Positions 1 to 7,308 of a stretch of 7,925 nucleotides of DNA are shown in pieces. The DNA comes from Opitutia bacterium UBA3151 (GTDB lineage Bacteria > Verrucomicrobiota > Verrucomicrobiia > Opitutales > Seribacteraceae): contig DEYT01000091.1 of assembly GCA_002364975.1 (NCBI GenBank), forward strand, positions 42,939 through 50,863, read 5' to 3'. Within the stretch, counting starts at the first letter, position 1, and every line of letters begins with the position of its first letter. The position numbers and the translations under genes were made by a program. Below the pieces are notes generated by a model that was not told the origin of the DNA, made no database searches, and worked only from the letters and a program-made list of their open reading frames with translations.

Positions 1-1
1 T

Positions 2-2992
2 CAAGTAGCGGAGGTGTTGCGGGAAATCGGATTTGAACATGTTATCGAGTCATCGAAGGTATCCCCCCTGGTCAAGTGGCGGTCGCGCTGCGAAAGTGCG
101 GTGGTGGAATCTTATTTATGCCGGATTTTAGATGACTATTTAGACCGCGTAGAAACCGAACTCGGAGAAGACGGGGAACTATTAGTGAATTCGAGTTCTG
201 GTGGATTGATCAACCGTTCCCAATACCGAGCCGTGGATAGTTTATTAAGTGGACCCGCTGCAGGAGTAGTGGGCGCGTACATCGTTTCAAAAAGTTGCGG
301 ATTTTCAAACTCCATAAACCTCGATATGGGAGGAACCAGTACCGATGTTTCTAGATGTTCAGGCGGTTATTCCTACCAACCCTCCCATCAAGTTGGACTT
401 GCTGAAGTTTGTAACCTCGCCTTAAAAATAGAGACGGTGGCAGCAGGGGGAGGATCCATTTGTTGGGTTGAAGATGGACTTTTACGAGTAGGGCCAAAAA
501 GCTCGGGGTCTTACCCTGGACCTGCTTGTTATGGATTGGGTGGTCCTTTGTGCTTAACTGATATAAACCTTCTCCTTGGGCGACTGGATCGTACCCGTTT
601 CTCGACTCCAATTGTTCCTGAAGATGCGGAAAAAAGATTGATGGAAATGATCGATTCCACCGGTAAGTCCACCGATGATCTATTACAGGGTTTTTTGGCA
701 ATTGCCGATGAATCCATGGCCAATGCAATCCGTAAAATTTCAATTCAAGAAGGGTATGACCCATCCGAACATGCTCTTCTTGCATTCGGCGGGGCAGGAG
801 GGCAGCATGCCTGCGGAGTCGCGGCAAGACTCGGGATGAAAACCATTCTATCTCCTTCAGATGCTGGATTACTGAGTGCCTATGGACTTTCCCGCTCCAG
901 GGTGGAGAGAATTATTACTCGTTCTTTTTTGGGCCCTATTGACTCGGGCCGTATTGAATCTTTGGAGTGCGAAATGATAAAGCAAGGTATGGCTTTCGTC
1001 GCCCAGTCTGGATCGGATGGAAAGGTTCTGGATAAAATTGCCCTAGTCCGATTCAAAGGGCAGGAAGCGAGCCTTGAGATAAATTATCAGAAATCAAGTG
1101 ATTTGAATCCATTATTTAGGGCCAGGTTTTTGAAGATTTTCGGTTATTATCCCGAGGGGAAGGAGTTGGAAGTTCATTCTCTGAGAGTTCAAATTGGAGG
1201 CCCCACCGAGGTAGAAAAGGATGAGTCTTTTCCGAAATTGAATAAGCCCATAAATCACCAATTCAAGTCCGTTGTTGAGCGGTCATCACTAGGTCCAGGG
1301 AGCTTGATTATGGGCCCTTGCCTTGTGGTTGATGATTTCGGTACACTTTGGATTGATCAGGGCTGGACGGGGCAAATGGGAGACAGAGGAACCCTATGTC
1401 TGAAATCGGATCCAGAGATGGGAGTCAGTAGGATCTCTGAATCGGTTAAGCGGGAATTATTTTCGAGTAGATTTCTTTGTTTAGCAGATGAGATGGGGAA
1501 GCAACTTGAACGTACAGCGATGTCGGTGAATGTTCGAGAAAGGCTTGATTTTTCATGTGCCTTACTGGATTCTAGAGGCTACTTAGTGGCAAATGCGCCA
1601 CACATTCCGGTACACCTTGGGGCCATGGGTCTATTTACTCGACGCTTAATAGATGTATTTCCCAAGCTCTCAGATGGCGATATTTTGATTTCAAACCATC
1701 CAGCATTTGGTGGTTCTCATTTGCCCGATATTTCATTGCTTGCACCCGTATTTATGGAGAGTGAAGAACCTTTTTGCTTTCTTGCGAATCGAGCCCACCA
1801 TTCAGAAATTGGAGGCATAGCACCAGGTTCGATGCCGGGAGTTGTAGCAGGTTTGTCCGAGGAGGGTGTCATTCTATATCCCCAACATTTATTCAAGTCT
1901 GGTCAGTCTCGAATGAAGAAAGTGGAAGAGATCTTAAGGAACGCAGAATTTCCTTCGAGACAAGTGGAAGAGAATATGTCTGATCTCTCTGCTCAAGTTG
2001 CCTCTTTGCGAGTCGGAGCCGAAACGATGAAGACACTTCTTGCAACCTATGGAATCGATGAGATAACAACCCAAATGAAGCATTTGCGGCAAGAATCGAG
2101 TTCTAGTTGTAGTGAGTTCCTTAAAGAATTTGGGACTGCAAATTTGGTAGGGGAGCAGCAACTGGATGATGGGGCCAGCCTTTGCCTCAATGTAAAAATC
2201 AATCATGGAAAAGCAGTCTTTGATTTCTCCGGGACTGGGCCCGTTCGAGGAGATAATTTAAATGCCACTGAGGCGATCGTATCAAGCGTGGTGTGTTATT
2301 GCCTGAGGCTTTTAATCGGCAAGGATCTCCCGCTTAATGAAGGTTTGCTAGAACCCGTTGAAATTGTGGTGCCCAAAGGTACCTTGCTCAATCCTGATTT
2401 TTTGCCCGAGGCAAAAATTCAGCCTGGAGTTGCTGGGGGAAATGTCGAGATCAGTCAGCGTCTTGTGGATTTGATCATAAGCTCGGTTTTTCGACAAGCG
2501 GCTTGTTCTCAGGGAACCATGAATAACCTTACTTTCGGAAATGATAACTTTAGTCATTACGAAACTCTTGGAGGTGGGGCAGGAGCGATAGTCGGTCATG
2601 GAGGAACTTCCGCTGTTCAAGTTCATATGACCAACACCGCGATTACGGATCCCGAAATTATGGAGTCTAGTTTTCCAATTCGATTACTTTCCCATCAAGT
2701 CAGAAAAGGCTCAGGTGGGATCGGGGATTGGCAGGGGGGGGATGGGGTTGAGCGCGTGTATTTGTTCGAGGAAACTACAACTTTTTCTTTTCTAACGGAA
2801 CGCCGGAGAAAAGGTGCAGAAGGACTTCACGGAGGAGAGGCAGGCTTGCCAGGGGAACAATTCATTGTCAGGAAAAACGGACAAAAAGAAAGGCTGCAAG
2901 GGCGTTGCACAGGTCTGGCGAATCCAGGAGACATGTTGATTATCCGAACACCTGGAGGTGGAGGAGTGGGGAGCCGAATTGTAAACCGCTAA
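2..2992 (+). CDS. 5-oxoprolinase / hydantoinase family protein, HyuA-HyuB fusion (5' partial)
   Basis: The frame is open to the left edge, so the GTG at 14 is probably internal. Numbering from that GTG, the HyuA-type half shows NLDMGGTSTDVSR (about 102-114, nucleotide-binding type loop), TVAAGGGS (141-148), PGPACY (168-173), LTDINLLLGRL (181-191) and FGGAGGQHA (about 257). The HyuB half starts near 480 and shows RLDFSCALLD, NHPAFGGSHLPD (about 561), NRAHHSEIGG (592-601), DFSGTGPVRGDN and a C-terminal PGGGGVG. Known for the family: ATP-dependent opening of 5-oxoproline to glutamate, or of hydantoin-like rings, in the cytoplasm. HyuA and HyuB in one chain is typical of 5-oxoprolinase (about 1,200-1,290 residues), so roughly 200-250 N-terminal residues lie upstream. 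The exact substrate cannot be read from sequence; N-methylhydantoinase-type activity is the alternative. No lesion is seen. A G8 run at 2734-2741 lies in frame within the HyuB part. Confidence 0.95.
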   Translation, partial: QVAEVLREIGFEHVIESSKVSPLVKWRSRCESAVVESYLCRILDDYLDRVETELGEDGELLVNSSSGGLINRSQYRAVDSLLSGPAAGVVGAYIVSKSCGFSNSINLDMGGTSTDVSRCSGGYSYQPSHQVGLAEVCNLALKIETVAAGGGSICWVEDGLLRVGPKSSGSYPGPACYGLGGPLCLTDINLLLGRLDRTRFSTPIVPEDAEKRLMEMIDSTGKSTDDLLQGFLAIADESMANAIRKISIQEGYDPSEHALLAFGGAGGQHACGVAARLGMKTILSPSDAGLLSAYGLSRSRVERIITRSFLGPIDSGRIESLECEMIKQGMAFVAQSGSDGKVLDKIALVRFKGQEASLEINYQKSSDLNPLFRARFLKIFGYYPEGKELEVHSLRVQIGGPTEVEKDESFPKLNKPINHQFKSVVERSSLGPGSLIMGPCLVVDDFGTLWIDQGWTGQMGDRGTLCLKSDPEMGVSRISESVKRELFSSRFLCLADEMGKQLERTAMSVNVRERLDFSCALLDSRGYLVANAPHIPVHLGAMGLFTRRLIDVFPKLSDGDILISNHPAFGGSHLPDISLLAPVFMESEEPFCFLANRAHHSEIGGIAPGSMPGVVAGLSEEGVILYPQHLFKSGQSRMKKVEEILRNAEFPSRQVEENMSDLSAQVASLRVGAETMKTLLATYGIDEITTQMKHLRQESSSSCSEFLKEFGTANLVGEQQLDDGASLCLNVKINHGKAVFDFSGTGPVRGDNLNATEAIVSSVVCYCLRLLIGKDLPLNEGLLEPVEIVVPKGTLLNPDFLPEAKIQPGVAGGNVEISQRLVDLIISSVFRQAACSQGTMNNLTFGNDNFSHYETLGGGAGAIVGHGGTSAVQVHMTNTAITDPEIMESSFPIRLLSHQVRKGSGGIGDWQGGDGVERVYLFEETTTFSFLTERRRKGAEGLHGGEAGLPGEQFIVRKNGQKERLQGRCTGLANPGDMLIIRTPGGGGVGSRIVNR

Positions 2993-3008
2993 TTTTTAGA
3001 AATCCTGT

Positions 3009-3027
3009 ATGTATAAATTTTATACAT
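3009..3027. repeat. perfect 19-base AT-rich palindrome
   Basis: ATGTATAAA, one central T, then TTTATACAT: nine paired bases on each side with no mismatch. It starts 16 bases after the oxoprolinase stop codon. The stem has only one G-C pair per arm and no T-run follows, so it is a poor intrinsic terminator. It could be a binding site for a dimeric regulator. It lies about 150-160 bases upstream of the sigma-54-like element, a distance at which enhancer sites occur. The structure is certain; the function is inferred. Confidence 0.5.
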
Positions 3028-3084
3028 GAGCTTCAACATTTTGACGAAGAGAGAAATCCTTTCACCTGCGTAATGAAAGAAAGT

Positions 3085-3107
3085 AATTGATTTGGAGTGA
3101 ATCAATT
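3085..3107 (+). terminator. weak hairpin after the oxoprolinase gene, possible terminator
   Basis: AATTGATT and AATCAATT form a perfect 8-base inverted repeat around a 7-base loop. The 3' arm runs into TTTATCTGTT. The stem has only one G-C pair per arm and the T-stretch is short, so this would be a weak Rho-independent terminator at best. It lies about 95 bases after the oxoprolinase stop. It may instead be an operator for the small gene downstream. Confidence 0.25.
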
Positions 3108-3160
3108 TTATCTGTTAAAAAAATTACCATTTCTTTGCTTTTAAGTCCGGAAATTTAATT

Positions 3161-3176
3161 TGGCACGCCCAATGAA
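3161..3176 (+). promoter_or_regulatory. sigma-54-like -24/-12 element upstream of the small membrane protein gene
   Basis: TGGCACG at 3161-3167 is a full match to the -24 half of the sigma-54 consensus (TGGCACG-N4-TTGCW). After four bases, ATGAA at 3172-3176 matches the -12 half at three of five places but has GA where GC is usual. The spacing is right. A start about 12 bases past the -12 G would fall near 3186 and give a leader of about 32 bases, which contains the strong ribosome binding site at 3201-3210. The imperfect -12 box keeps confidence low. Confidence 0.35.
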
Positions 3177-3217
3177 TTAGAACCGTAAATTTCATTTAAA
3201 AAAAGGGGGATATTATT

Positions 3218-3343
3218 ATGGAAGATTTCGATATTGATGAGAACTGCAAAACCAAAGATTTCATACATTATATCGTGGCGTTTTCGTTTGGGGTATTTTT
3301 TGCTTGTGGATCGGTTGTTTTCCTCGGTCTTATAAGTTTATAA
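3218..3343 (+). CDS. 41-residue single-helix membrane protein, unknown function
   Basis: ATG at 3218 is preceded by AAAAGGGGGA at 3201-3210, a near-ideal ribosome binding site seven bases upstream and the best in the window. The product begins with an acidic stretch (MEDFDIDENC), then KTKD, then one hydrophobic helix from about residue 16 to the C-terminus (IVAFSFGVFFACGSVVFLGL), ending LISL before TAA. The lysines before the helix suggest the N-terminus stays in the cytoplasm. Two cysteines are present (10 and 30). I recognise no family. It stands alone between a sigma-54-like element upstream and a UUCG hairpin plus T-run downstream, so it looks like its own transcription unit. It could be a small regulator or membrane partner. 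Support comes from the binding site, the membrane-helix composition and the flanking signals, not from homology. Confidence 0.6.
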   Translation: MEDFDIDENCKTKDFIHYIVAFSFGVFFACGSVVFLGLISL

Positions 3344-3510
3344 GTTCCAGAATTTTTTTCAGATAAAAGATATTTTAAACTTTCTTAATCCAGCGTATAC
3401 TAATTTAGGCATTTCTTTTGATATTTATATTTAGATAATGCCGCATTGAAGAATTTTCGAATTCTTATTCTTGTTTTTTTAAACGAAAGCTATTTGTGCT
3501 GTAAGGTGTA
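3344..3510. other. AT-rich spacer between the small gene and the pseudogene
   Basis: This is very AT-rich and holds no further gene that I can support. A 6-base inverted repeat GGCATT (3408-3413) / AATGCC (3437-3442) spans a 23-base AT-rich loop. TATACT at 3396-3401 resembles a -10 box, but there is no convincing -35 at the right distance. The UUCG hairpin with T-run is listed separately. AAGG at 3504-3507, or close to it, could serve as ribosome binding site for the degraded gene starting at 3511. Confidence 0.4.
3449..3480 (+). terminator. Rho-independent terminator with UUCG tetraloop
   Basis: AAGAATT, TTCG, AATTCTT form a perfect 7-base stem closed by a UUCG-type tetraloop. It is followed by a U-rich stretch ending in seven Ts (3474-3480). 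The gap between stem and T-run is seven bases and the stem is AT-rich, so efficiency may be moderate. Its position about 105 bases after the 41-codon gene suits termination of that transcript. Confidence 0.5.
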
Positions 3511-4340
3511 ATGGTTGCACTTTTAATTGGGGTTTTTGTAACCTATCAATTTCTAGAAATAAAGCAGGTTGGATTCGATGAAACAATTTCTGGTGTCAAT
3601 GAAGGCGATCAAGGAAATGCAGAACTTACAGAAGGGAAGTCACAGCTTCCATATCCACCAGAATGGAGATGGTCTGGTGTAAGCAGGGAACTTTTATGAT
3701 GGGCAGTTCGAATGGTGAAACCGGCTGGAGCCAAAATGAATCCCACCATCAAGTTACTTTTTCAAATGGATTTCTAATGAGAAAATATGAAGTTACTCAG
3801 GCACAGTTTGAGAACATTATGGGTACTAATATCAGTACTTCAAGGGGAGTACACATAGCGACGGAAATGGTAATCTAGTCCCTAACAGTTGAGTTTTGTG
3901 AAGAATTAACCAAATAAGAACGAAATATGGATTAGATTTCACTTGGATGGGCTTATCATTTGCCTACTGAAGCCGAGTGGGAATATGCCAGCCGAGCAGG
4001 AACTTAGACTTCCTTTTCTTTTGGAAAATTTTACCCACCGATGCCTGATGGAGTGATGGAAAAAGTCCAATCAGTCATCTGAAGAAAGCCGCTATCCTTG
4101 AAATTCATCGGGTTTTCTCGATATGCAAGCTAATGTTTGGGAGTGGTGTTTGGATTGGTGTAGGGACTAACCCAGTACAGTGGCGATCGATCCTATCGAG
4201 CTGAATACTGGAAAAAAAGGATTCGAAGGGGTGGTTCTTGGTTGAACCCCGCTATTCCTTAATATTCGGTTTGAAGTTTTAAGTCTGCCCCAAAAGATGT
4301 ATATTTATATAAAGGGTTTCGGGCCTGTCTTTCCAAAAAA
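3511..4340 (+). pseudogene. degraded SUMF1/FGE-sulfatase-fold membrane-anchored protein
   Basis: The relic reads as blocks in alternating frames. Frame 1 from 3511 gives an N-terminal anchor (VALLIGVFVTYQFL) and a linker. A shift near 3660 moves to frame 3, giving MEMVWCKQGTFMMGSS and FLMRKYEVTQAQFENIMG, then EFCEELTK and YHLPTEAEWEYASRAG. A shift between 4010 and 4100 returns to frame 1 with SSGFLDMQANVWEWCLDWC. A shift near the A7 run at 4212-4218 returns to frame 3 with RRGGSWLNPAIP and finally GFRACL at about 4317-4331. These are the ordered landmarks of the SUMF1 (FGE-sulfatase) domain. Stops within the aligned blocks are TAG 3876, TAA 3915, TAG 3933, TAG 4005, TAA 4168 (where the family has Tyr in DYPS), TAA 4260 and TGA 4272. 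Some residues are missing between MGTN and EFCEEL. The many independent lesions of mixed type rule out a single sequencing error. In life it was probably an inner-membrane-anchored domain facing the periplasm. It abuts the 3' end of sufE. Confidence 0.88.
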
Positions 4341-4366
4341 AATAAAGCTAAGTCTCCCCAAAGCAT

Positions 4367-4792
4367 TTAACTTGTTTGGTTCATAATCTGCAATTGAGCA
4401 TAGGCTTTGATCTTTTCCCGCACTCCGGTCAATCCGTTTCGCCGATTGGGTGAGAGGTGTTGGGTGATTCCCACATCTGCTAAGAAATCGGGTTCGAGTC
4501 GTACAATGTCTCCGGGTTCCTCATTGCTGTAAAGGTCACATAAAAGGCTTGCAGTTCCCTTGGTTATCGAAGCCTCAGAATCGGCCTGAAAATGGCACTT
4601 TCCATCCTTAAACGAAGGGAAAATCCACAACTGCGAGACGCAGCCTTTAATTAAAAAAGTGTCGATTTTATAATCTTCAGCTAAGCCGGGAAGATCCTTC
4701 GCCCGGTCAATTACATAGGTGAGGCGTTCAAGGTGATCCTCAAATGGGATCAATTCCTCGACAATTTGATCTCTTTTTTCCTCAATACTCAT
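4367..4792 (-). CDS. sufE: SufE family sulfur-acceptor protein
   Basis: The 141-residue product matches the usual SufE length (E. coli SufE has 138). Cys51 sits in IKGCVSQLW, the family motif G-C-x-S-x-(V/L)-W, at the same residue number as the E. coli sulfur-accepting cysteine. Other SufE landmarks are the N-terminal LIPFEDHLERLTYVIDRAKDLPGL and the C-terminal HLSPNRRNGLTGVREKIK. Known role: it takes persulfide sulfur from the cysteine desulfurase SufS and hands it to the SufBCD scaffold for Fe-S cluster assembly in the cytoplasm. No sufS or sufBCD is in the window. Its ATG overlaps the stop codon of the lipoprotein gene as ATGA (4789-4792), so the two are probably translated in a coupled way. 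Its 3' end runs into the 3' end of the SUMF1-type pseudogene on the opposite strand. A T-rich stretch follows on the minus strand (4335-4342) without a strong hairpin. Confidence 0.95.
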   Translation of the reverse strand: MSIEEKRDQIVEELIPFEDHLERLTYVIDRAKDLPGLAEDYKIDTFLIKGCVSQLWIFPSFKDGKCHFQADSEASITKGTASLLCDLYSNEEPGDIVRLEPDFLADVGITQHLSPNRRNGLTGVREKIKAYAQLQIMNQTS

Positions 4793-5277
4793 TCAGTTGG
4801 ATTGGCAGGGATTTCGGATAATTCAAAGGAAAGATTTTCGTAACTAAATTCCAAAATGTCCAGTTGGGTGAAGACTCCCTTGAAAGGAATAAATTCTTGG
4901 ATTCGTTCGGTTGAAGTAAAAAGAGAACTATTGCCAGCAGTTTCCCCAGTAACCGGGTCTTCAACCGCTTCACATAAAATTTGTTTGGTGGAACTGTTGA
5001 TGTCTTGAATTTCGAAAGTCATTGAATATGCCGGGATACGCACAAAATTTTCTGCATGAGCATCAAGGACATAAATTTGCAGAAAGCCGTCAGGATGAAG
5101 TACAAGTTCAAGGTTGAAGCCTGATCCGTGTTCTCCAACTTCGACCAGTTGTCCACCGTGGGGGGCAACATGGACATGGTGGCCATGTTCGGAATCAGAA
5201 ATATGCTCGTGAGAATCTTTTCCACAGGCAATAAAAAATAGAGGAATGAAAAGAATGGGAATCAAGTAGATCTTCAT
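4789..5277 (-). CDS. His-rich lipoprotein, probable metal-binding, unknown function
   Basis: The 162-residue product has a lipoprotein signal: MK, a hydrophobic stretch to about residue 17, and lipobox FIAC with Cys18. Gly19, not Asp, follows the cysteine, which fits outer-membrane sorting. Seven histidines lie between 23 and 40 (HEH, HGHHVH and APHGG), suggesting binding of a transition metal. Then come LVEVGEHGSGFNLELVL and IYVLDAHAENFVRIP, a beta-rich core. As I recall, short proteins with HGG...ELVL...VLDAHAE motifs occur in Planctomycetes and Verrucomicrobia and in front parts of some metal-efflux adaptor proteins; a search would settle this. It is first in a probable operon with sufE, overlapping it by four bases. 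No clear ribosome binding site precedes the ATG at 5277. The gene diverges from the sulfatase operon. The lipoprotein nature is seen; metal binding is inferred. Confidence 0.85.
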   Translation of the reverse strand: MKIYLIPILFIPLFFIACGKDSHEHISDSEHGHHVHVAPHGGQLVEVGEHGSGFNLELVLHPDGFLQIYVLDAHAENFVRIPAYSMTFEIQDINSSTKQILCEAVEDPVTGETAGNSSLFTSTERIQEFIPFKGVFTQLDILEFSYENLSFELSEIPANPTE

Positions 5278-5286
5278 AGCAAAATT

Positions 5287-5315
5287 AATCTATCTTGAAA
5301 GTGAGGGTGGATCAA
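5287..5315 (-). promoter_or_regulatory. candidate sigma-70 promoter for the lipoprotein-sufE operon
   Basis: On the minus strand, TTGATC (5315-5310) and TAGATT (5292-5287) are 17 bases apart. Each matches the TTGACA / TATAAT consensus at four of six positions. The start would fall near 5280, only about three bases before the ATG at 5277, giving a nearly leaderless transcript. This agrees with the lack of a ribosome binding site. Confidence 0.35.
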
Positions 5316-5422
5316 GCGTAAGGGTCTGGGCGAAGTTGAGTTAATATTAAATTTCTGAGTGGTCTTTAAGGAGAAGAATTTCTAAGTTCATTATAAACCC
5401 TTCCTAACCCTTATCTTCGTTT

Positions 5423-7303
5423 ATGAATTCCAAAAAGAATCAATCCCCCCTTTGTGTTATAATGCTCGCTTTGAGTTTTTCGGGATGTTTTGTGGTGGAT
5501 TTTGCCGATGCTTCCCAAAATAAGATTATTGCTGGGCCCAAAAAAGTTCGGACAGAAGCCAAAGCATCCAACTCCATGTCGACCAAACCGAATATCGTGA
5601 TTGTTATCACCGATGACCAAGGATATGGGGACTTGGGTTGCACTGGAAATCCGGTGATCAAGACTCCGCACACCGATAAATTGGCCAAGGAATCAGTTTG
5701 GTTAACGGATTATCATGTAGCTCCGACCTGTTCCCCAACCCGGGCGGCATTGATGTCCGGTCACTGGACAAACCGAACAGGAGTATGGCATACGATTATG
5801 GGGAGATCCATGTTACGGTCCAATGAGGGGACGCTTGGGCAGTTTTTCAGGGACAACGGATATGAGACTGGAATGTTCGGGAAATGGCATCTCGGGGACA
5901 ATTATCCCTATCGGCCTGAGGATCGGGGATTTACTGAAGTCTATCGTCATGGAGGTGGAGGAGTGGGGCAAACCCCGGATGTGTGGGATAACGCTTATTT
6001 TGACGGGGGTTATTTTCACAATGGAAAAATTGTCAAAGCCAATGGGTTTTGTACAGATGTGTTTTTTGAATTCGGAAACAGATTCATTCGTAAGTGTGTA
6101 AAGCAAAAGAAACCATTTCTTGCTTACATCTCCACGAATGCACCCCATGGACCATTTCATTGTCCCCAAAAGTATCTTGATATGTATCAGGACCAGTCGG
6201 AAAAGATCGCCTCCTTCTTTGGAATGATCACCAATATTGATGACAATGTTGGCAAGACCCGGGCACTGCTTAAAAAATTGGGAGTTTATGAAGACACCAT
6301 TTTTATCTTCACCACTGATAACGGAACGGCGAGCGGACGGCAAATCTTCAACGCGGGAATGCGAGGGCAAAAGGGCAGTGAGTATGATGGGGGGCATCGG
6401 GTACCTTTTTTTATGCACTGGCCGAACGGGGGCATGAAAAAGCTAAAAAAAATAGATACCCTTTGTCATGCAGTCGATGTAGTTCCGACTTTGCTCGATC
6501 TGACCGGAGGAAAAAAGCCCAAAGGGTATAAGTTTGACGGAATTTCAATTCGTCGGGCGCTTGAGGCAAAAAGCATGGCAGATTGGCCGGACCGGATGTT
6601 GATTACAGATTCCCAACGGGTAAAAGATCCAGTCAAGTGGAGGAAATCATCGGTGATGAGTCAAGGCTGGAGGCTGGTGAATCAGAAAGAACTTTACGAT
6701 ATCAAGGCGGATCCAGGACAGGAAAACAATGTGGCTGACCAGCATCCTGATCGGGTCGCCAAAATGCAGGCATTTTACGATCAATGGTGGTCGGAATTGG
6801 AGCCTACTTTTGCGGAGACTACCGAATTGCATGTAGGGCACGAGAATCACCCCGTGGTCAGCCTTACCAGTCACGACTGGATCGGGGGGCCCACACCCTG
6901 GAATCAGGGCCACAACCGGAGTAAATATCCTTTGCGGAAGGGAAAAGATGCCAAACATGAAGGGCACTGGGCCTTGAAGGTCTTGAAGACCGGGAAATAT
7001 CAAATTGAAGTGATGCGCTGGCCGGCAGAATCGGGTAAAGCGATTAATGAAGAATTGGTTGCAGGGGAAGATGTGCCGGGGGCAAGCAAGGCTTTCCGGG
7101 CTCAGGTCGGACAGTCCATTGGTGCAAAATCTGTAACCCTGCGGTTGAACGGAAAGGCTTTACAAACCAAACCGGTTACAGACGGAGCAAAGTCAATTGT
7201 TTTTGAAGCCAGGTTAACCAAGGGGGAGCATGAATTGGCTCCTTTTTTCAGCGTCCCCGAGGGGGAACTGGGATGTTATTATGCAGTAATTAAGACCCTG
7301 TAA
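5423..7303 (+). CDS. sulfatase (arylsulfatase family), predicted lipoprotein, with C-terminal extension
   Basis: The 626-residue enzyme hydrolyses sulfate esters. C103-S-P-T-R107 is the formylglycine motif CxPxR. Other family sites are TDDQGYGD (Asp64, Asp65, metal), GKWHLG (Lys154, His156), NAPHGP (His242), TTDN (Asp299, Asn300) and [12 protein letters not shown] (Lys317). The N-terminus MNSKKN plus a hydrophobic run ends in FSGC with Cys22, a permitted lipobox, so anchoring outside the cytoplasm is likely; a 30-residue linker precedes the catalytic domain at about 56. After about residue 465 an extension ([20 protein letters not shown] and the following strands) looks like a beta-sandwich seen in other marine sulfatases. 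No ribosome binding site is near the ATG at 5423; AAGGAG at 5368-5373 is too far away. TATAAA at 5392-5397 could be a -10 box without a clear -35. It is followed after five bases by a second sulfatase. The substrate, probably a sulfated polysaccharide, cannot be told from sequence. Confidence 0.95.
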   Translation: MNSKKNQSPLCVIMLALSFSGCFVVDFADASQNKIIAGPKKVRTEAKASNSMSTKPNIVIVITDDQGYGDLGCTGNPVIKTPHTDKLAKESVWLTDYHVAPTCSPTRAALMSGHWTNRTGVWHTIMGRSMLRSNEGTLGQFFRDNGYETGMFGKWHLGDNYPYRPEDRGFTEVYRHGGGGVGQTPDVWDNAYFDGGYFHNGKIVKANGFCTDVFFEFGNRFIRKCVKQKKPFLAYISTNAPHGPFHCPQKYLDMYQDQSEKIASFFGMITNIDDNVGKTRALLKKLGVYEDTIFIFTTDNGTASGRQIFNAGMRGQKGSEYDGGHRVPFFMHWPNGGMKKLKKIDTLCHAVDVVPTLLDLTGGKKPKGYKFDGISIRRALEAKSMADWPDRMLITDSQRVKDPVKWRKSSVMSQGWRLVNQKELYDIKADPGQENNVADQHPDRVAKMQAFYDQWWSELEPTFAETTELHVGHENHPVVSLTSHDWIGGPTPWNQGHNRSKYPLRKGKDAKHEGHWALKVLKTGKYQIEVMRWPAESGKAINEELVAGEDVPGASKAFRAQVGQSIGAKSVTLRLNGKALQTKPVTDGAKSIVFEARLTKGEHELAPFFSVPEGELGCYYAVIKTL

Positions 7304-7308
7304 TTCAA

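Noticed and set aside
351..827. 158-codon open frame on the minus strand
   Set aside because: It is antisense to the HyuA-type domain with its conserved glycine motifs; the composition is unlike a real protein of this genome.
2905..3090. 61-codon plus-strand frame across the end of the oxoprolinase gene
   Set aside because: It starts inside the conserved C-terminal HyuB region in another frame, has no ribosome binding site and resembles no protein I know.
3511..3878. Two small intact proteins (62 and 71 residues) in this stretch
   Set aside because: They are the first two frame blocks of one decayed SUMF1-type gene; the second begins exactly with the family N-terminal motif and ends at a nonsense codon in mid-domain.
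4343..4366. Strong bidirectional terminator between the pseudogene and sufE
   Set aside because: There is an A-run at 4335-4342 (Ts for the minus strand), but only a three-base GCT/AGC stem before it, too weak to call.
3663..4370. Stop codon reassignment making the SUMF1-type gene functional
   Set aside because: TAA, TAG and TGA all interrupt it and frameshifts are needed as well, while the neighbouring long genes read cleanly with standard stops.
5813..6418. 201-codon open frame on the minus strand
   Set aside because: It lies wholly within the first sulfatase, which has all catalytic motifs; the antisense product shows no recognisable domain.
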